Assembly: GCA_004794655.1 (NCBI GenBank)
Contig: SMMW01000575.1
Coordinates: 9,016,001-9,080,000 of the forward strand
Origin: Marisa cornuarietis
Lineage: Eukaryota > Mollusca > Gastropoda > Architaenioglossa > Ampullariidae
DNA length: 64,000 bases
Reading direction: 5' to 3'
In this document: one piece after another, positions 12,301 to 23,538 of the stretch
How the letters are laid out: each line of letters begins with the position of its first letter
Numbering within the stretch: the stretch's first letter is position 1
Notes under the pieces: model-generated
The model's database searches: none
Seen by the model: the letters and a program-made list of their open reading frames with translations, nothing else
What the model was told of the DNA's origin: nothing
Position numbers and translations under genes: made by a program

Positions 12301-15300
12301 AAGATGATCTTCTCATAAATGTATTATACAAAAATTGCTCCCTGTTTCTTCTATCAAGCTCACTGATTACATTATCAACTGAACAAACTGAGATTTATGA
12401 TTAGTTTTTCATAATGACTGGTAACTACAACTGAACAAACTGAGATTTATGATTACCTTTTCATAATGACTGGTAACTACATGTATTAACCTCTTAGTAA
12501 ATCAAAAATCGCTTTCAGAAAAACAGATGGTCATAAATTCTGACTACGATAAGTTGCTGATGATCAATGTATTAACAGAAGAACTAGAAAGTATAGCCCG
12601 TAATAATGATGTCTCATGAATATTATTCAAATCCAAAGGACTAAAATTAGATCTGAAAGAAAGATGGTGCAGAACAGAAGAAGTTAAATTACAACTTGCC
12701 TGAGACATTCTCCAGTTGACTTGATGACAAGAATATTGACACAGCCTTGTGTATCACCATATAAAATGAGACATTCATCATACCCTGTTGAACTGTAGAC
12801 CAGAACAAACAAATTGGTCATAGCATATGTTTATCTTGGCTGCTACTACTCTTGCTTAACTGTGTATTCTCTAAGCAGATGGTGTGGAAGTCAATATAAT
12901 GCTACAAATTTAAAACCATAATAAAATTTCAGTTTGTGTGGGATTTTTTTCTTAATTTTAGCATATTGATGGTTCTTGTAGGAGCTGAACAGCAAACATT
13001 TTTTATCTGATGTATCCTACTTTTCTGCCATAAAACAGATCTTCAAGCTGTGAAAATTAAGGTACATATGACCAACCTGTAGTCCAATTTGAGGGGTACA
13101 GTGTCTAGACCACTAATCTGACAGTAGGGTTCAAATGAAGAAAGTTCAAAGAACTGGATCTCTCTGTCCCTGTCAAACAAAGTTTACTGAGCTATTGCTG
13201 ACAAAAAATCTGTAATCAATAAAACAACAGGATGGTCTGCATCATTGTTGTAAATGTAAATGTGACTTCCAATCCTGATAAAATTCAATATACAAACATT
13301 TCTATGTTTGTTTCAATAGGAATTCCCAACATTTGCACCTTTATACATGATTGTTATCAAAAGCCTTAATTTGTATTGCTAACCTATATTTTATTTGAGT
13401 GTCCACTAGTAAGCAAGCACTCCATGCTAGTAATTATTTTGAAAAAACCACAAACCTTTACTTAGAATGGCTGAGCAGTCTTTTCAGAAGAATATTAAAA
13501 TGTATCATTTGGTATTTTGTTCCCTTTACTTACACAAAGGCAATGAGTAAATACTCATTACGATCATCAGCTTCTAGCACATTTAAGAAGTTTGATTGAT
13601 TGTTTTAATGCTAACATCACATCTCAAGTGGTGTAATAAACTGATATAGTGCTTTAGTAGACACAATATATCTTTCACATCTAAAAGTCTCTAACAATTT
13701 CAGGCATTGCCATAACATGGAAGCAATGAAGTATTTCCCAAGTTTTAATCCCACTTCAATAAAAGTGAATTTCATGGACCACATGAAGCAGGTATCAATT
13801 CAATGTCTCAAACCTAACTGAATATTATCTCTAACAAAATTATGATGGTAAAACAAAGAAATATACATATAATTCAGTTCCATTAAAATCAAAAGAAATC
13901 TAGCCATTGCAAAAGATAAAGATTTGCTAACAAGTTCAAAGGAGATGGTGATGGGATGACCATAATAATATTTCCTGCAGCGTTGACACAAAAACTTTAA
14001 CTCTTTTAAAAAATGTTAATTGTTTATGTAAGCTGGAATATAAATGAACATTTTTATACCCTGTGCCAACAATAATTTTGTTGAAGTGTGACATGATGAC
14101 AAAATCTGTGATCCATTTAGGTTTTGTCCTGCTTGTACTTTCAGTGTTCTGAAATAGAAACATTCACAAATATAACTGCACTGTAACATTATGGCATGCT
14201 GAAAAATCAAACTCTCTAGTCTGAGGAATATATCCTTTAATCTATATGTTTAAAAGACAATATTATTGTTATGCATATTTATGCATAATGACACATGGCT
14301 AAAGTTTTTGCATTGCTCCTTATTTTACATCATTGACTGTGATTGTCTTATGAGTACTGTGATGAGTATAGCACACAGTGCTGCACAAATTAACTTTATT
14401 ATTACTTATTATTAAGACATCCATAAGAAAATCCTGGGTTGTTTATTGGCCAAAGCAACAGCTACTAATTAATTCTTTTATTAACAGACAGAATCTGAAA
14501 TTAGATATAAGGGACCCTATGTGCATAGAAGACTGCTATAGGCAATAGCTAGATGGCAAGCAGCAGAAAAACGTTTGTGTGCTGGCCCCTGAGTGATTTT
14601 CTGAATTTCAAACAAATGTTAACTAACCACAACACAACGTGTCCTCTTCAGCTCTGCATTGGCTGACCAGAAAGTTACATACCCCTCCTGTAAAATGAAA
14701 AGTGTGACCTCTAAACTAAAACGTGTAATTTCTTTTAACAGCAAACTAGACTGGTGATTATAGCTACCTCACATAGTGTTACATAAACACTAAGACACAT
14801 GAACTGATAATGAAGGTCATCGATAGTGTACCAGTCTTTCTATTCTGAATACTTAGTATTTAGTATTTAATTAAAAAAATTCAGTATTTTAAGTACAAAA
14901 TAAATGTAATTATTAGTTTGGATTGGTTTATAATGTTGACATTTATCCTTTGCAAGTTACCATATACTCAGGATGCCCGTTCTAATAGACTGTGCTGATT
15001 AAAAAGAAAATCTCAATTTACCTGATAAAATATCTATGTTAGCTTGGATATATATATATATATAGAGAGAGAGAGGGAGAAAGAGTGTGTGTGACACAGA
15101 GAGAAAGCTGCCTTCAATTAGTTAAGTACTATAATAATAATTTTATAGCGCATATTCACACTCATAAAGAGCATGCTCTTAGCGCTTAAAACGGCAAAGA
15201 GACATGGACTAAATGGATAGAAGACGAGGGACGGAAGAATAAACGACAGTACTGACGACAAACAGAAAACAAAGATAGAAAACACAAAAGGCACCAAGTA

Positions 15301-16565
15301 ACAGGAACAGAGAATATAGTGATTCTGCAGAGAAAGATGGGTAGAAAAGTAGCAAGAGCGGAAGGGGGGAGGGTAAGAAGGACTATCATTGTGTGGACTG
15401 TGTTAAGAGTAATGCTCAAGGGAAAAAAAAGATTACGATCAAATGAAAATAAATTAATAGTACTTAAAATGTAAGCATGGTTTTTATTTTCAAATACCTT
15501 GAGGGGTGGTCAGTCAACAGGCACTGAGGATCCCCCAAATTTGATTCTGTTTTCAACAAATTAATTCATCTTAAAAAAAATTCATTGTCACTTTTATAAA
15601 GTCTGCTTACATGACTACAGGCAATAAATGTTCCATCAGAAGTGTCTGTGATGCGAAGGATGGGGTCGCGATGGGGTATGTTCTCAATGCGTGCAGGTGT
15701 CTGGAAAGCCACCTCCTTGGCTCTTAGATAGGAGTCTTCTTTTTCCGCATATTCAAGTTGCATGTAGGTGCAAAACTCATCCCAGGTTATTGAGCCCTCT
15801 GATGACCAGTCAATCTTCATGAACAATGCATCGATCTGGTGTTCCTGTAAATAAAAGCTGAGAATTTTCTTTTCACTGATTCCTTCATGGAACACTGATA
15901 CATGGTATCAGGCAATTCTGATAGACTCTGAAAATTTGTTAAATATTTTTAGTAAAGATTATATGTGTGTGTGTGCATGTTTGATTTTCTCAAGATGAAT
16001 GTATAGCACAGAGCAGGACAATGGATGTATACTGAAAATATAAGCACTGATTGAATTTGCTCATTGAGAAAGAAAGTGTGTGTACACACAAGCACATACA
16101 CATGCGTATGCACACACACACATACACACACACATACGTGTATGCATGCTCCTACCTGTAAAGTCTTCATTCCCCAAACACAGACATATATACCCTACCA
16201 CTTTATCAACTTAAGCATGCATACATATATGCATGCATTCATGTTCAAATATGCAAACCCACTCCCCAAACACAATTACACAATGAGGAAATAAGACCTC
16301 TGGATAATAATTTACCCTATTGGGAGATAGATGAAGTTCTGCCTTAAGTAGCTTCTTGAACTCTTCAAGTTCCAGCTCCCCAGAATGATTCCTGTCTGCA
16401 GCAGCAAAAGCCTGCTTGAGGGTTTCAAGGGTGTCAATGTTGATCTTCTCCTCAATCTAGAAATTAGTCCAAATCACATCAGCCATCACTATGACATGTA
16501 AGCAAAATACCAAGTACCACCAAAATAGAATGTAAATAATGAATGAGAGAGACAATTTGTTTGTT

Positions 16566-16600
<35 letters not shown>

Positions 16601-16755
16601 CAGAAAGGAGAAGACTAGTTAAAAAGAGAGTGTGTGACAGCATGATGTTCAAACACACATGATTATGATGATAAAACAAGATAACCCATCACTTTTATAA
16701 TATTAGCTGAAGCTTCTGAACCCATGCTTACCATGTACCAGGGAACTTCATCAAC
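353..16755 (-). CDS. CFAP337: WD40-repeat/EF-hand ciliary protein, WDR49/CFAP337 (WDY) family, partial at its 3' end
   Basis: Eighteen exons join in phase on the minus strand. From 5' to 3' they are 16732-16755, 16316-16456, 15611-15844, 14628-14687, 14060-14148, 13077-13169, 12700-12792, 12105-12225, 11454-11523, 10871-11074, 10132-10174, 9796-9901, 5179-5330, 4863-4965, 1398-1584, 1172-1256, 760-871 and 353-515. They encode about 690 residues. The first 120 residues hold two EF-hand-like helices (ADRNHSGELELEEF; KIDWSSEGSITWDEF). WD40 blades follow, with blade ends such as VKLWDLETG, VLKIWNYNNG, IIRLWNPYV and IIVWNIVSG. This order matches the WDR49/WDY family, now linked to motile cilia (established knowledge). 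Splice sites are GT-AG except the donor at 12700, which is GC. The last visible donor (GTGAGT just below 353) shows the gene continues off the window. Assignment to WDR49/CFAP337 rather than another EF-hand/WD40 paralogue rests on the EF-hand plus the long WD array. Exon edges are by eye. Confidence 0.88.
1620..1830 (-). repeat. Old, degenerate CR1/L2-type LINE 3' tail
   Basis: Read on the minus strand, this AT-rich stretch follows the same order as the 3' tails at 42800-42925 and 15131-15424: a core resembling AGCGCTAAGAGCATGCTC, then a version of GAGTGTGAATATGTGCTATAA, then an ATT/TAA-rich end near 1620. It is heavily mutated, and only the tail survives. It sits in an intron of the WD40 gene. 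Confidence 0.55.
1975..4520 (+). mobile_element. APE-type non-LTR retrotransposon (LINE), 5'-truncated and decayed
   Basis: Fragments in several frames read in order as an endonuclease end (about 2060-2400: GDLNAKVGDDN, then DHHLL), a linker (2523-2939), and reverse transcriptase (2933-3800) with NDKAAGPDSITPEALK, the GFRQDKS block and FADDISLLS. A C-terminal region follows (3913-4517) with LLYGSETW and RRVGRPKQNWRRSVE. Frameshifts and stops separate the pieces, so it is not autonomous. The 3' end is a short GAT repeat near 4517-4526. It is inserted antisense in the WD40-gene intron between exons 4863-4965 and 1398-1584. The clade is not certain from sequence alone. Confidence 0.85.
6743..6788. 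repeat. Perfect short inverted repeat (hairpin)
   Basis: The arms ATTATATCACGGACCT and AGGTCCGTGATTATAT flank a loop of about ten bases. Together they could form a strong stem inside the DIRS-like element. Confidence 0.7.
7095..7290 (-). repeat. SINE body fragment (same family as 28500-28760)
   Basis: The stretch shares an ordered series of blocks with 28500-28660: GAATGAGGTGTTAGAGAC, a GGGGCCAGCTTT-like block, CTTTACCTTCCCC-like, CTATGGAGTCAGGT and GGGTCGACTGGGGAAG. The tRNA-like promoter part is missing here. It lies inside the DIRS-like element, so it probably inserted after that element did. Confidence 0.7.
9326..9612. repeat. Right terminal repeat of the DIRS-like element, itself with inverted ends
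   Basis: The outer ends are inverted copies of each other. The left side reads TTTGGTGGTAAAATTTCTTT and then GTACTTACCAGATGACATGA. The right side, reverse complemented, reads TTTGGTAGTAAAATATCTTT and then GTACTTACCAGATGACATGA. The interior matches the left terminus of the element near 5400-5500. Confidence 0.7.
11786..11936. repeat. Tandem duplication, 75-base unit, two copies
   Basis: Two adjacent copies of a 75-base unit containing AACAAAGAAACACAAGTAAC and GAATGAGGTGTACCA differ at only a few positions. They lie in the WD40-gene intron between exons 11454-11523 and 12105-12225. Confidence 0.9.
11971..12107. repeat. Degenerate tandem repeat, unit about 34-36 bases
   Basis: About four units share the pattern CTCAAATAAAGRTYAAA followed by a variable part and AAATAATG. 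They abut the 75-base duplication upstream and end at the donor of exon 12105-12225. Confidence 0.7.
12377..12480. repeat. Tandem duplication, 52-base unit, two copies
   Basis: The unit starting AACTGAACAAACTGAGATTT and ending ATGACTGGTAACTAC occurs twice in direct succession with two or three differences. It is intronic. Confidence 0.92.
15131..15424 (-). repeat. 5'-truncated CR1/L2-type LINE 3' tail
   Basis: Read on the minus strand this closely matches the tail of the plus-strand LINE at 42644-42925: the CCATCTTTCTCTGCAGAA block, TTTTCTATCTTTGTTTTCTG, GTCGTCAGTACTGT, and then GCGCTAAGAGCATGCTC with GAGTGTGAATATGCGCTATA. It ends in an ATT repeat. A degenerate match to the LINE's final codons (THLFLEQFS at 42620) is also present near 15400-15424. 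Confidence 0.85.
16084..16145. repeat. CA/TA-rich microsatellite tract
   Basis: This is an imperfect run of CACACA and CATACA units in an intron of the WD40 gene. A related GT/GA tract lies at 16558-16600. Confidence 0.8.
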
Positions 16756-17524
16756 CTGGAAAAAATAAGTACTGACTACCTATGAGCTTGCTTTCAACAA
16801 GAGCTGACCAAGTACATATATCATGACTTCAATATTTTATATAGTGACTTTTAGTTTTTGCAGAAAATTAAGATTATCACACCAAGTTAAAGATGTGTAA
16901 TCAACAGACCACTATAATGATAAGTGTAAATTTGAATCAAAATAGCACTGTAACCATGACAAAGGACTTGGCAAGTCACAAAACAGATGACATATAACCT
17001 GACATTTTTATAACTCCACCATAAATCCTCGCAGGCATAATGTCAAGGATTCATAAACTGGCTCAAACCACTATGCACCAGTGTGTGGCAGCCACTGTTA
17101 TTAAGTGTTCTCATGAAGTAACAGCTATGGTACCAATAGTGCCATTAACTATTCTAAAGAAAGCACTGCAATATTTCAGCCTTTGAGGTCATGTTCAGAG
17201 GCTTCAAAAATACTCTATCCCAAATTTTCTTGAGATCTGTTAAAAATTTGATAGATCTCCCTCACAATATTTGTCTTGCATTAGGACTTACAAAGTGCAT
17301 GGTCTGAAAATGCACTAGAATATTCAATAATGATTAAATTCCTCATTTTTATAGCCATGCTTTTAACACTTTTACACATCAAAAATATTGAAAAACTTTC
17401 TAATAAAACAATGACAAAATATATTATCTTGTTTCACAGTATGGAATTGTTTGAATCTGTTCATTTTTTTTTTGGGGGGGGGAGGAGGAGGGGGAGTTAT
17501 ACAATAAGAACCATGATCAAAAGC
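16756..17524. other. Intron of the WD40 gene, no feature recognised
   Basis: AT-rich sequence with a short G-run at 17472-17486. No conserved reading frame or repeat was seen. Confidence 0.4.
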
Positions 17525-17539
17525 TCAGAAACCAGGCAC

Positions 17540-18346
17540 CTCTGTGGTATCGCTGAACTTGCCATGGTGCAGGACTTGGGTAGCCACACCAATGTTGTTC
17601 TTTGATGCTGAAGTTATTGCCTCCTGAGAACTGATACTAGCAGAAAATGTATCACTGTCAGCTGGGAACAGCCTGTCACAAACACTCGAGTGAGCTGAAT
17701 TGACAACCAAAGTGTCATCAACATTCTCTAGAATTAAGGCTTTGAAACCAGACTCCAGCTCAGTGTCTGGCATTATAGCCATGCCATCTCCAGTCAGGAA
17801 AGTGTTGCCTTCCACATCTGCCTGGTGAGTGAACATGACACTTTGAACATCCTTAGCAAATGAATCTTTCACTTTTATCACTTTTGGATTTGCACAGGGT
17901 TTGTTTTTCTGGTCACTGAAGCTTTTGGTTTTGAAAAATGTTGCTAATCTGTCTAACCTGTCTTCAATGTCAGATGATACAGTCCCTTTCCTGTGATGCA
18001 TGTTCACTTTCAGCGATACTTTTCCCACCTCTTCCTTGGCTAGAAGATTCTGTGATAAAGCAAAGACCTGTCCATGTTGTCGTATTGTTTTGGAAAATCC
18101 TTCATCCATAGTGTTCACATTAGAATCCAAGGCAACCATATTACTGGACACACGATGGGTTACACTCTTTACAAAGTCCTCTTTGCAAATGTCTGATCCA
18201 CTTTGCCTTTCACTTAATGCTTTGTTTCCCACAGGATTTATGTGAAAACCTGAATCAGCATGATACATCTTGGTAGATGGTGATTCCTTTAGTTTTTTCA
18301 AAGCTGTTTTCTTTTGAGGATGCCAAAACTGTTTCTCCATTTGTTT
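17540..18346 (-). CDS. Candidate in-frame exon of the WD40 gene, or a separate intronless ORF
   Basis: A 269-residue open frame starts at ATG 18340 and is rich in Ser, Asp and Lys. An open frame this long is unlikely by chance in such AT-rich DNA. No known domain was recognised. A short acidic and basic stretch (IEDRLDRLATFFKTKSF) looks amphipathic. A possible acceptor (AATAG) sits at 18347, next to an in-frame TAG, but its polypyrimidine tract is poor. A weak donor (GAG|GTGCCT) lies at 17540. If spliced this way both ends are phase 0, so it would read straight into the 24-base exon at 16732-16755. Otherwise the frame ends at a TGA near 17525. It could therefore be an alternative internal exon of the WD40 gene, an alternative first exon, or an unrelated small gene. 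Confidence 0.42.
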
Positions 18347-20402
18347 CTATTCAGTTTTGGATGGATTTTGGTTAAAATTAGCACATGCCCAGTTTTTTGT
18401 CAATAGGACTTCACATTCAAGCTGTTTTTGTTCATTTGTTAGAGACAGGAAGGTGGCTAACATCCCTGTTTTGGACTTCTACCCTTAAATTACAGGTGTC
18501 ATTTTCTCTGCAAACACCATAAATTGAGAAAAAGCACATAAGGCCTTTTTGTTTTCTCACCCAATGGCAATATTGTGACTCATAATTTATGTATCTTTCT
18601 TTCATTAAAAAAAAACCCTTAAAATTCAAGCTGTGGCCCTAATGCAATCAATTTCTTTCCAGATAAATAGACTTTGCACATTCCTCAAAATCATAAGAGA
18701 AAACAAGAATGTATTGTGCAAATCACAATTAAAATTGGCAAATAACATGCCCTATTTCAATTACATTGTTTTGATTTGATTGAAAGTTTTGAGCTTAACT
18801 TGTAACACTAATGCCGGATCTCTCTGCTTCATGATATAGGACTGTGGAACTTAAAACTTAGAAAATTTCATTTGAAGTAATTAGTAATGCTGAACTAAAA
18901 CTTAACAAGGCCACCTTGAAACAACCTGAGAGCCACAGTGATGATGGTGCCTGAAAAGCTAGAGTCCCAATGAATGAAAGCTGATTAACAAAGAACACAA
19001 GACTGAACCTGCAAGGTGCATGGGTCAAAGGTGTCTTGATCTCCTTGGTTGCAAAGGTCCAGAGTCTCCAAACAAATTTACATTGTAATGAAACCAGACT
19101 CATAGCATTCTCACCTCCTTCCTTCTCCTGATATCCATCAGTGAAGACTGATTGAGGGACAGCCTCTCAGAAACAGAGCTGCATTCAGTGCTTTACTCTT
19201 ACATTAGCCATTCCATGGAGCTCAGTAAATGTAACGAACTCTAACTCAAGAACTTCTTTAAAAAAAAGCAGTTCCCTTGAGATAAATTATTTTTCCCCTA
19301 GCTTTGTGGTAGTACTGGAACTGTGAGCAGATCAGGCAAAACAGTTGTGAGAAATGAAGAATTCCCTTTGTCACCACTGTGTCTTGAAGGGTCTAAGAAC
19401 CAATTTACGTCACAATAGAAGCTGGAAATTGATCGATGCCCGAAGAGGCAGGAAAAGAAAATTAAGTCTCCATCCCCACATTGCCCTTTAATGAGAGTAA
19501 ATGAACCTTGGAAATCAGCCCTTCCTCAATCACAGGTCCCAGTATCACCATGCCTGGCAGTGTTTAAGTATTGATGTGTGTGGTGTTCTTGATTAACAAG
19601 GGAATACAATACTACACCCACAATCTGCCCATCCATCATTTTCTGGTAGAGTGGCCAAAATAAGTCTAGTATAACATTACAATTCATACCACCCTAGCAA
19701 CATTGCTAAGTACATTAAGATGCCAAACATCAAAACAACAATCAACTTCAAGCTGTAAAATGCTAAAAACAGTCATATGTGACTGCTCAGTGTTGCATGT
19801 TTCATGATGCATAACAGTATAAAATATTTACTACACCTTCACTGGGTGAAATTTCTAACACTTCTGGCCATAATTAACCAGTGATTCCAACATGAGAGAA
19901 CACATGGAGGCAAAAAATAATAATAATAAAATAAAATAATTACATCAACAGCACACATCACATGCAGCTTTTTGGTATGCATACTGTATCTGGTTGCTCT
20001 TTGACAAGATGTCCACAAAACTGCACTGATTTTGTTGCTTTATCTGCGATGCCATGCTCTAGTGAGTTAACAATTATGTACAAAATCCCACCAACAATAC
20101 ACTAGTTGTATCAAAGTTTTTAACTAATCCTTAATTACAAGAACTATGGTATGTTCTTAAAGAATCAGAGGTTGACCTGAGTGCAAAACAAGTTTCAAGT
20201 GTTCATTCTTATTTCAATGTAACTGATACTATCACACTATAAAAGAATAACCATTTGCAAGCTACCACACATTATTGTATGTTGGCATTATTGTACAGTT
20301 TCCTTTATCCCTAATTATCATGCTCTTCAAGCTCTATCTTTCTTGCATAATAAACATCACCTTGTGCAGGTTAACAACACAGACAGGCTTTTCCATGCAT
20401 AC
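18347..20402. other. Probable intron of the WD40 gene, no feature recognised
   Basis: Non-coding AT-rich DNA. The small open frames here have no splice sites or motifs that support them. Confidence 0.35.
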
Positions 20403-20480
20403 CTTTACTTCATCAAAGTAACTGTCAATGGAAGAGTTGGGAGATGTGTCATTTGGGGTATTAGTGGGCAAACATGACAT
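20403..20480 (-). CDS. Candidate first coding exon of the WD40 gene
   Basis: ATG at 20480 opens a 26-codon frame (MSCLPTNTPNDTSPNSSID and on to DEVK) that ends at a good GTATGC donor below 20403 in phase 0. It can therefore join the phase-0 exon at 16755 without breaking frame, giving a Ser/Thr/Asp-rich start ahead of the EF-hands. No homology was recognised. It competes with the exon at 22149-22529 as the true 5' end, or the two represent alternative promoters. Confidence 0.4.
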
Positions 20481-21389
20481 TATGAATTTGACCTCTTTCT
20501 TTCCATGGTGATGTTTGAGAATGGAAGGAATTAGGAGAAATAGTATCTAACAGTAGAGTTAACTCAATTATTAGAAAAAAGTTGCAGCTCACTAGATCTT
20601 TAAGTTTGCTTTTTTTTAGCTGATTGTACTGTCAAGAAAGCACTGATGAGGCTGACAGTGCAGCTCAGTGAAGATACATTTGCACAATGTAACAATGTAC
20701 ATTTGACATTAATTGATTATAGTGATAACAGTAATCGACTAGTCTAAACACAAACAGAAGTTCACCCAGAACAGGATCAAGGCAGCACCATTTCCCTGCG
20801 GATTTAATATCAATGTCTTCAATATAAAATTTTAAAATTTTGTTACAGACACAAAAATCACTGAACGGTGAACCTACAAAAATAGCAAAGCCAGGGTTAT
20901 CTGGTAACTATCCTGTTATGATAGTTTAGTTGAAAAAACTTACATAGACCTGTGTACTATATACAATAATTATTGATTGCATTAATTTTGAATTTTAAAA
21001 TATAATTTACCTTTTTTATACGTTACTGAGTGTATTTAGTCTTTGTATCCATGACACTATCTTCTCTACAAAATTAATAAAGGTATAGGTATTTGTGGAA
21101 TTACAAGCTTGTTCTACTCTAGCAGTGTTGAGCACAGTGCCTGTTGAGCTGTACCTCTGATTTGAGCCAAAACGCATATGGGTGTATTAAATGGTGTGTC
21201 CTTGTCGTATCTAGATAATCACTTTCAAAAATGTCAAAGCATAAGAAGTGATGTTTACTAGGCATTTATTTTTTTCCAAGTAAACGGCGCTAATTAATAC
21301 TCAGATAAGCATAAGCACTCAATCAAAAGCATTACTGCATTTATGCATGGGCTGATGAATGAACTTATTTATAATCGTGTAGATGAAGG

Positions 21390-21665
21390 TCCGTGCTGTG
21401 CACTACACCCCACCTATATATAATGGCTGAATTAGCCCTTGTGAAGAGTGAATTGTTTGAGACCGAAGCACGTGCATATCTTGGGGCCACTTTTTTTTTC
21501 GAAGGCACTGCCTTTCCGTTCAAAAGGGCCAGGCATCCAGTCAACAGCTGCTTCGTTAGCGAGATCTGGATGTGTGGGGAGAATAATCTGTACCACACGG
21601 GTATCGAACCGATGCACACCTCCTGCTTTCGACTATATAGAAGGTGCTGCACCTATAGCTGTAGG
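21390..21665 (-). repeat. Diverged tRNA-derived SINE
   Basis: On the minus strand a good RNA polymerase III B box (GGTTCGATACC, about 21599-21609) is followed by GTGTGGTACAGA, exactly as in the SINE at 28500-28760. More diverged body blocks (GGCAGTGCCTTC; GTGGCCCCAAGA) come after it. The A box is weak (TATAGTCGAAAGCAGGAGG). I infer an older or sister copy of the same family. Confidence 0.55.
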
Positions 21666-22148
21666 CTGCACGCTGCAGCGGAAGATTCAAAGTCCACAAT
21701 TTTTAAAATAAAAAATAGCTTGCAAATATTGCACGTAAAATTCTTTTGCGCGCACGCACGCCCATATTGTGTGTGACTATATTCAGGGCTACTTTATATA
21801 TGGAGACTTAGTCGTGCGACAGTTTTTAATCGACACGCAGGAGTAAAAATAGTAACGGAAAAGGAAATACGATCAGTTGCTACAACAAAAGTCCGCCATC
21901 TTTCTAAATCAAAATCGTTTACTCATTAACTTTATTTTTCAACCACACACCCCACTACAATAATTCCGCCATAAATCAAAACAGTAGTATTAATCTCGGT
22001 TCTCGTGAACAAAACAAAATCAAAAGCAGCTCTTCGTCATCTCGGAGCATACGCAAAATTAACCCCTATCTTGCATTTGCAGACGACAGTTTATGGTGTT
22101 TCATAGTTTTCTCAATAATCTGTTAAAAACTTTGAAAAGACTAGATAC

Positions 22149-22529
22149 CTTGCTTTTAAGTTGCTGCTGAACATTTCCTTGTATCTGTCCACCTGGCCTT
22201 ACAATTGTCTCAGACTCGGCAATTCCGTCAACTGCTCCAACAGTCAATCGACGTGTATGATGCTTAATGGCGTCTTCGGATCTCGGTTGCTCTCTTATAC
22301 GATTTTGCCATTGCTGCTTTGGTCCACCAGCCTGGGTATGAGGTCTTTGCCCAAAAAGTCCTCTGCCTTCCTGCTGGCTAGAACCTGTAGAGGGTCGCGC
22401 AACATTATCGAATAGTCCCGATGTAAATGAAGGGTGCGTCTGTAACTTTGCAGCCGCCGAACTGGGACGGATAGATTTCTTCTTAATCTGAATTTTCGGC
22501 AGAATGAGTGGTGCTCCACGTTGAGACAT
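22149..22529 (-). CDS. Candidate 5'-most coding exon of the WD40 gene (basic N-terminal tail)
   Basis: ATG at 22529 (MSQRGAPLILPKIQIKKKS) opens 127 codons ending in QQQLKSK at a clean donor (AAG|GTATCT, phase 0). The frame can be extended upstream only through a TTG, so 22529 is the preferred start. The product is basic, Gln/Ser-rich and looks disordered. Phase 0 would let it join the exon at 18346, 20403 or 16755. No domain was recognised. It lies about 1 kb head to head from the RANGAP1 start, as expected for a 5' exon at a shared promoter region. It might instead belong to a separate small gene. Confidence 0.45.
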
Positions 22530-23153
22530 TGTTGTCGTTTTGAGTATTTTCAACTTCTAAGTAAAATTACGATAGATAGGAAAGACATTATTGGTATATA
22601 TATATATATATCCTAAACACCGCGACAAACGGTGCCCCTCTCTATCCCTTGTTTTAGGGTACCATCGTCGCGCCGTATCGGGATCGGTATCGCAGTGGAA
22701 ACTCAGTAAACTGAAATCAAATTAGTGAATGCTTCTAAAACTTTTTCAAATACCAGCAACAACTATTCATAAAAGATGTTTAAATTACCTTACATGACAT
22801 ACACATAAAAGTCTCATATTTGTTTTTATTGAAAATTTCCTTGTAGTTCGCGAACTTGTCTATGTATTCATCCGCGGCGTACCAATGCCTATTTGGGTGT
22901 GAACTGAGCATGTGAGATAAAGAAGTAAAAAGAAGTAAAGGAAAAGAAAAAAATATGTGTCAATACAAGTTTCCCAGATTCCCGAGAGAGAGAAATCGAC
23001 ATTGATCTTGACCATGATTCGTTATTACTTTTTCATTCGGAGCAGACAGCCCATCTGTAACTTTATCGTCATTACATCATACATGTGTTAAACAATTTTA
23101 GAGAAGGTGGCAGCGGGGCTGTTAGTGGGTTACAGTCTTAACATTTCACTCTG

Positions 23154-23484
23154 TCACGAAATTGTGTGGATTAAAGGTAGGCTAGGATACTTCACAAAAC
23201 AGTCAGCACAGAAATGACGCGCCGGCACTAGATGCAAAAGATTCGAATGACGGTCTGCATGTGACCGGATGGATACTGTTTCCTTGAATGTCTTCCTAAT
23301 ATTACAGCATGAAACATTATTGTGGTCTTTACTCATCAATGTTATCCTAATCTCTGTTGTTTTAACATCGAGCTTTGTGTGCACGGAGATCCGAAAGTAG
23401 AATACGTCTTGCGGATGAAACTTTAAATGCAGCTTTTCTATGCATCGATCGCCGGAAGAAGTTCTTTTCAGCGCCATTTTCATA
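23154..23484 (-). CDS. Hypothetical short ORF divergent from RANGAP1
   Basis: ATG at 23484 (or 23478, MALKRTSSGDRCIEK) opens about 110 codons to a TGA near 23154. It starts only about 55 bases from the RANGAP1 start on the other strand. No family was recognised. The ATG sits inside a YY1-like motif (AAAATGGCGC), so the frame could simply overlap the RANGAP1 promoter. An uninterrupted frame in the least AT-rich stretch of this interval is weak evidence. Confidence 0.22.
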
Positions 23485-23538
23485 AGAGGACAACAACGCG
23501 TTCTCAACTAACAGGCTAAATTAAGATTTTTAAAGAAA
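23440..23538. promoter_or_regulatory. Probable TATA-less promoter region of RANGAP1
   Basis: Immediately upstream of the RANGAP1 ATG lie an ETS-type core (GCCGGAAG near 23449) and, on the minus strand, a YY1-like AAAATGGCGC (about 23472-23481). CpG dinucleotides are locally enriched (CGATCGCCGG, ACGCG). These motifs are typical of housekeeping promoters (established knowledge). Their function here is inferred. Confidence 0.4.

Noticed and set aside
15949..16294. Open frames on both strands with repeated Cys-Val or His-Thr
   Set aside because: They are produced by CA/TG simple repeats in an intron.
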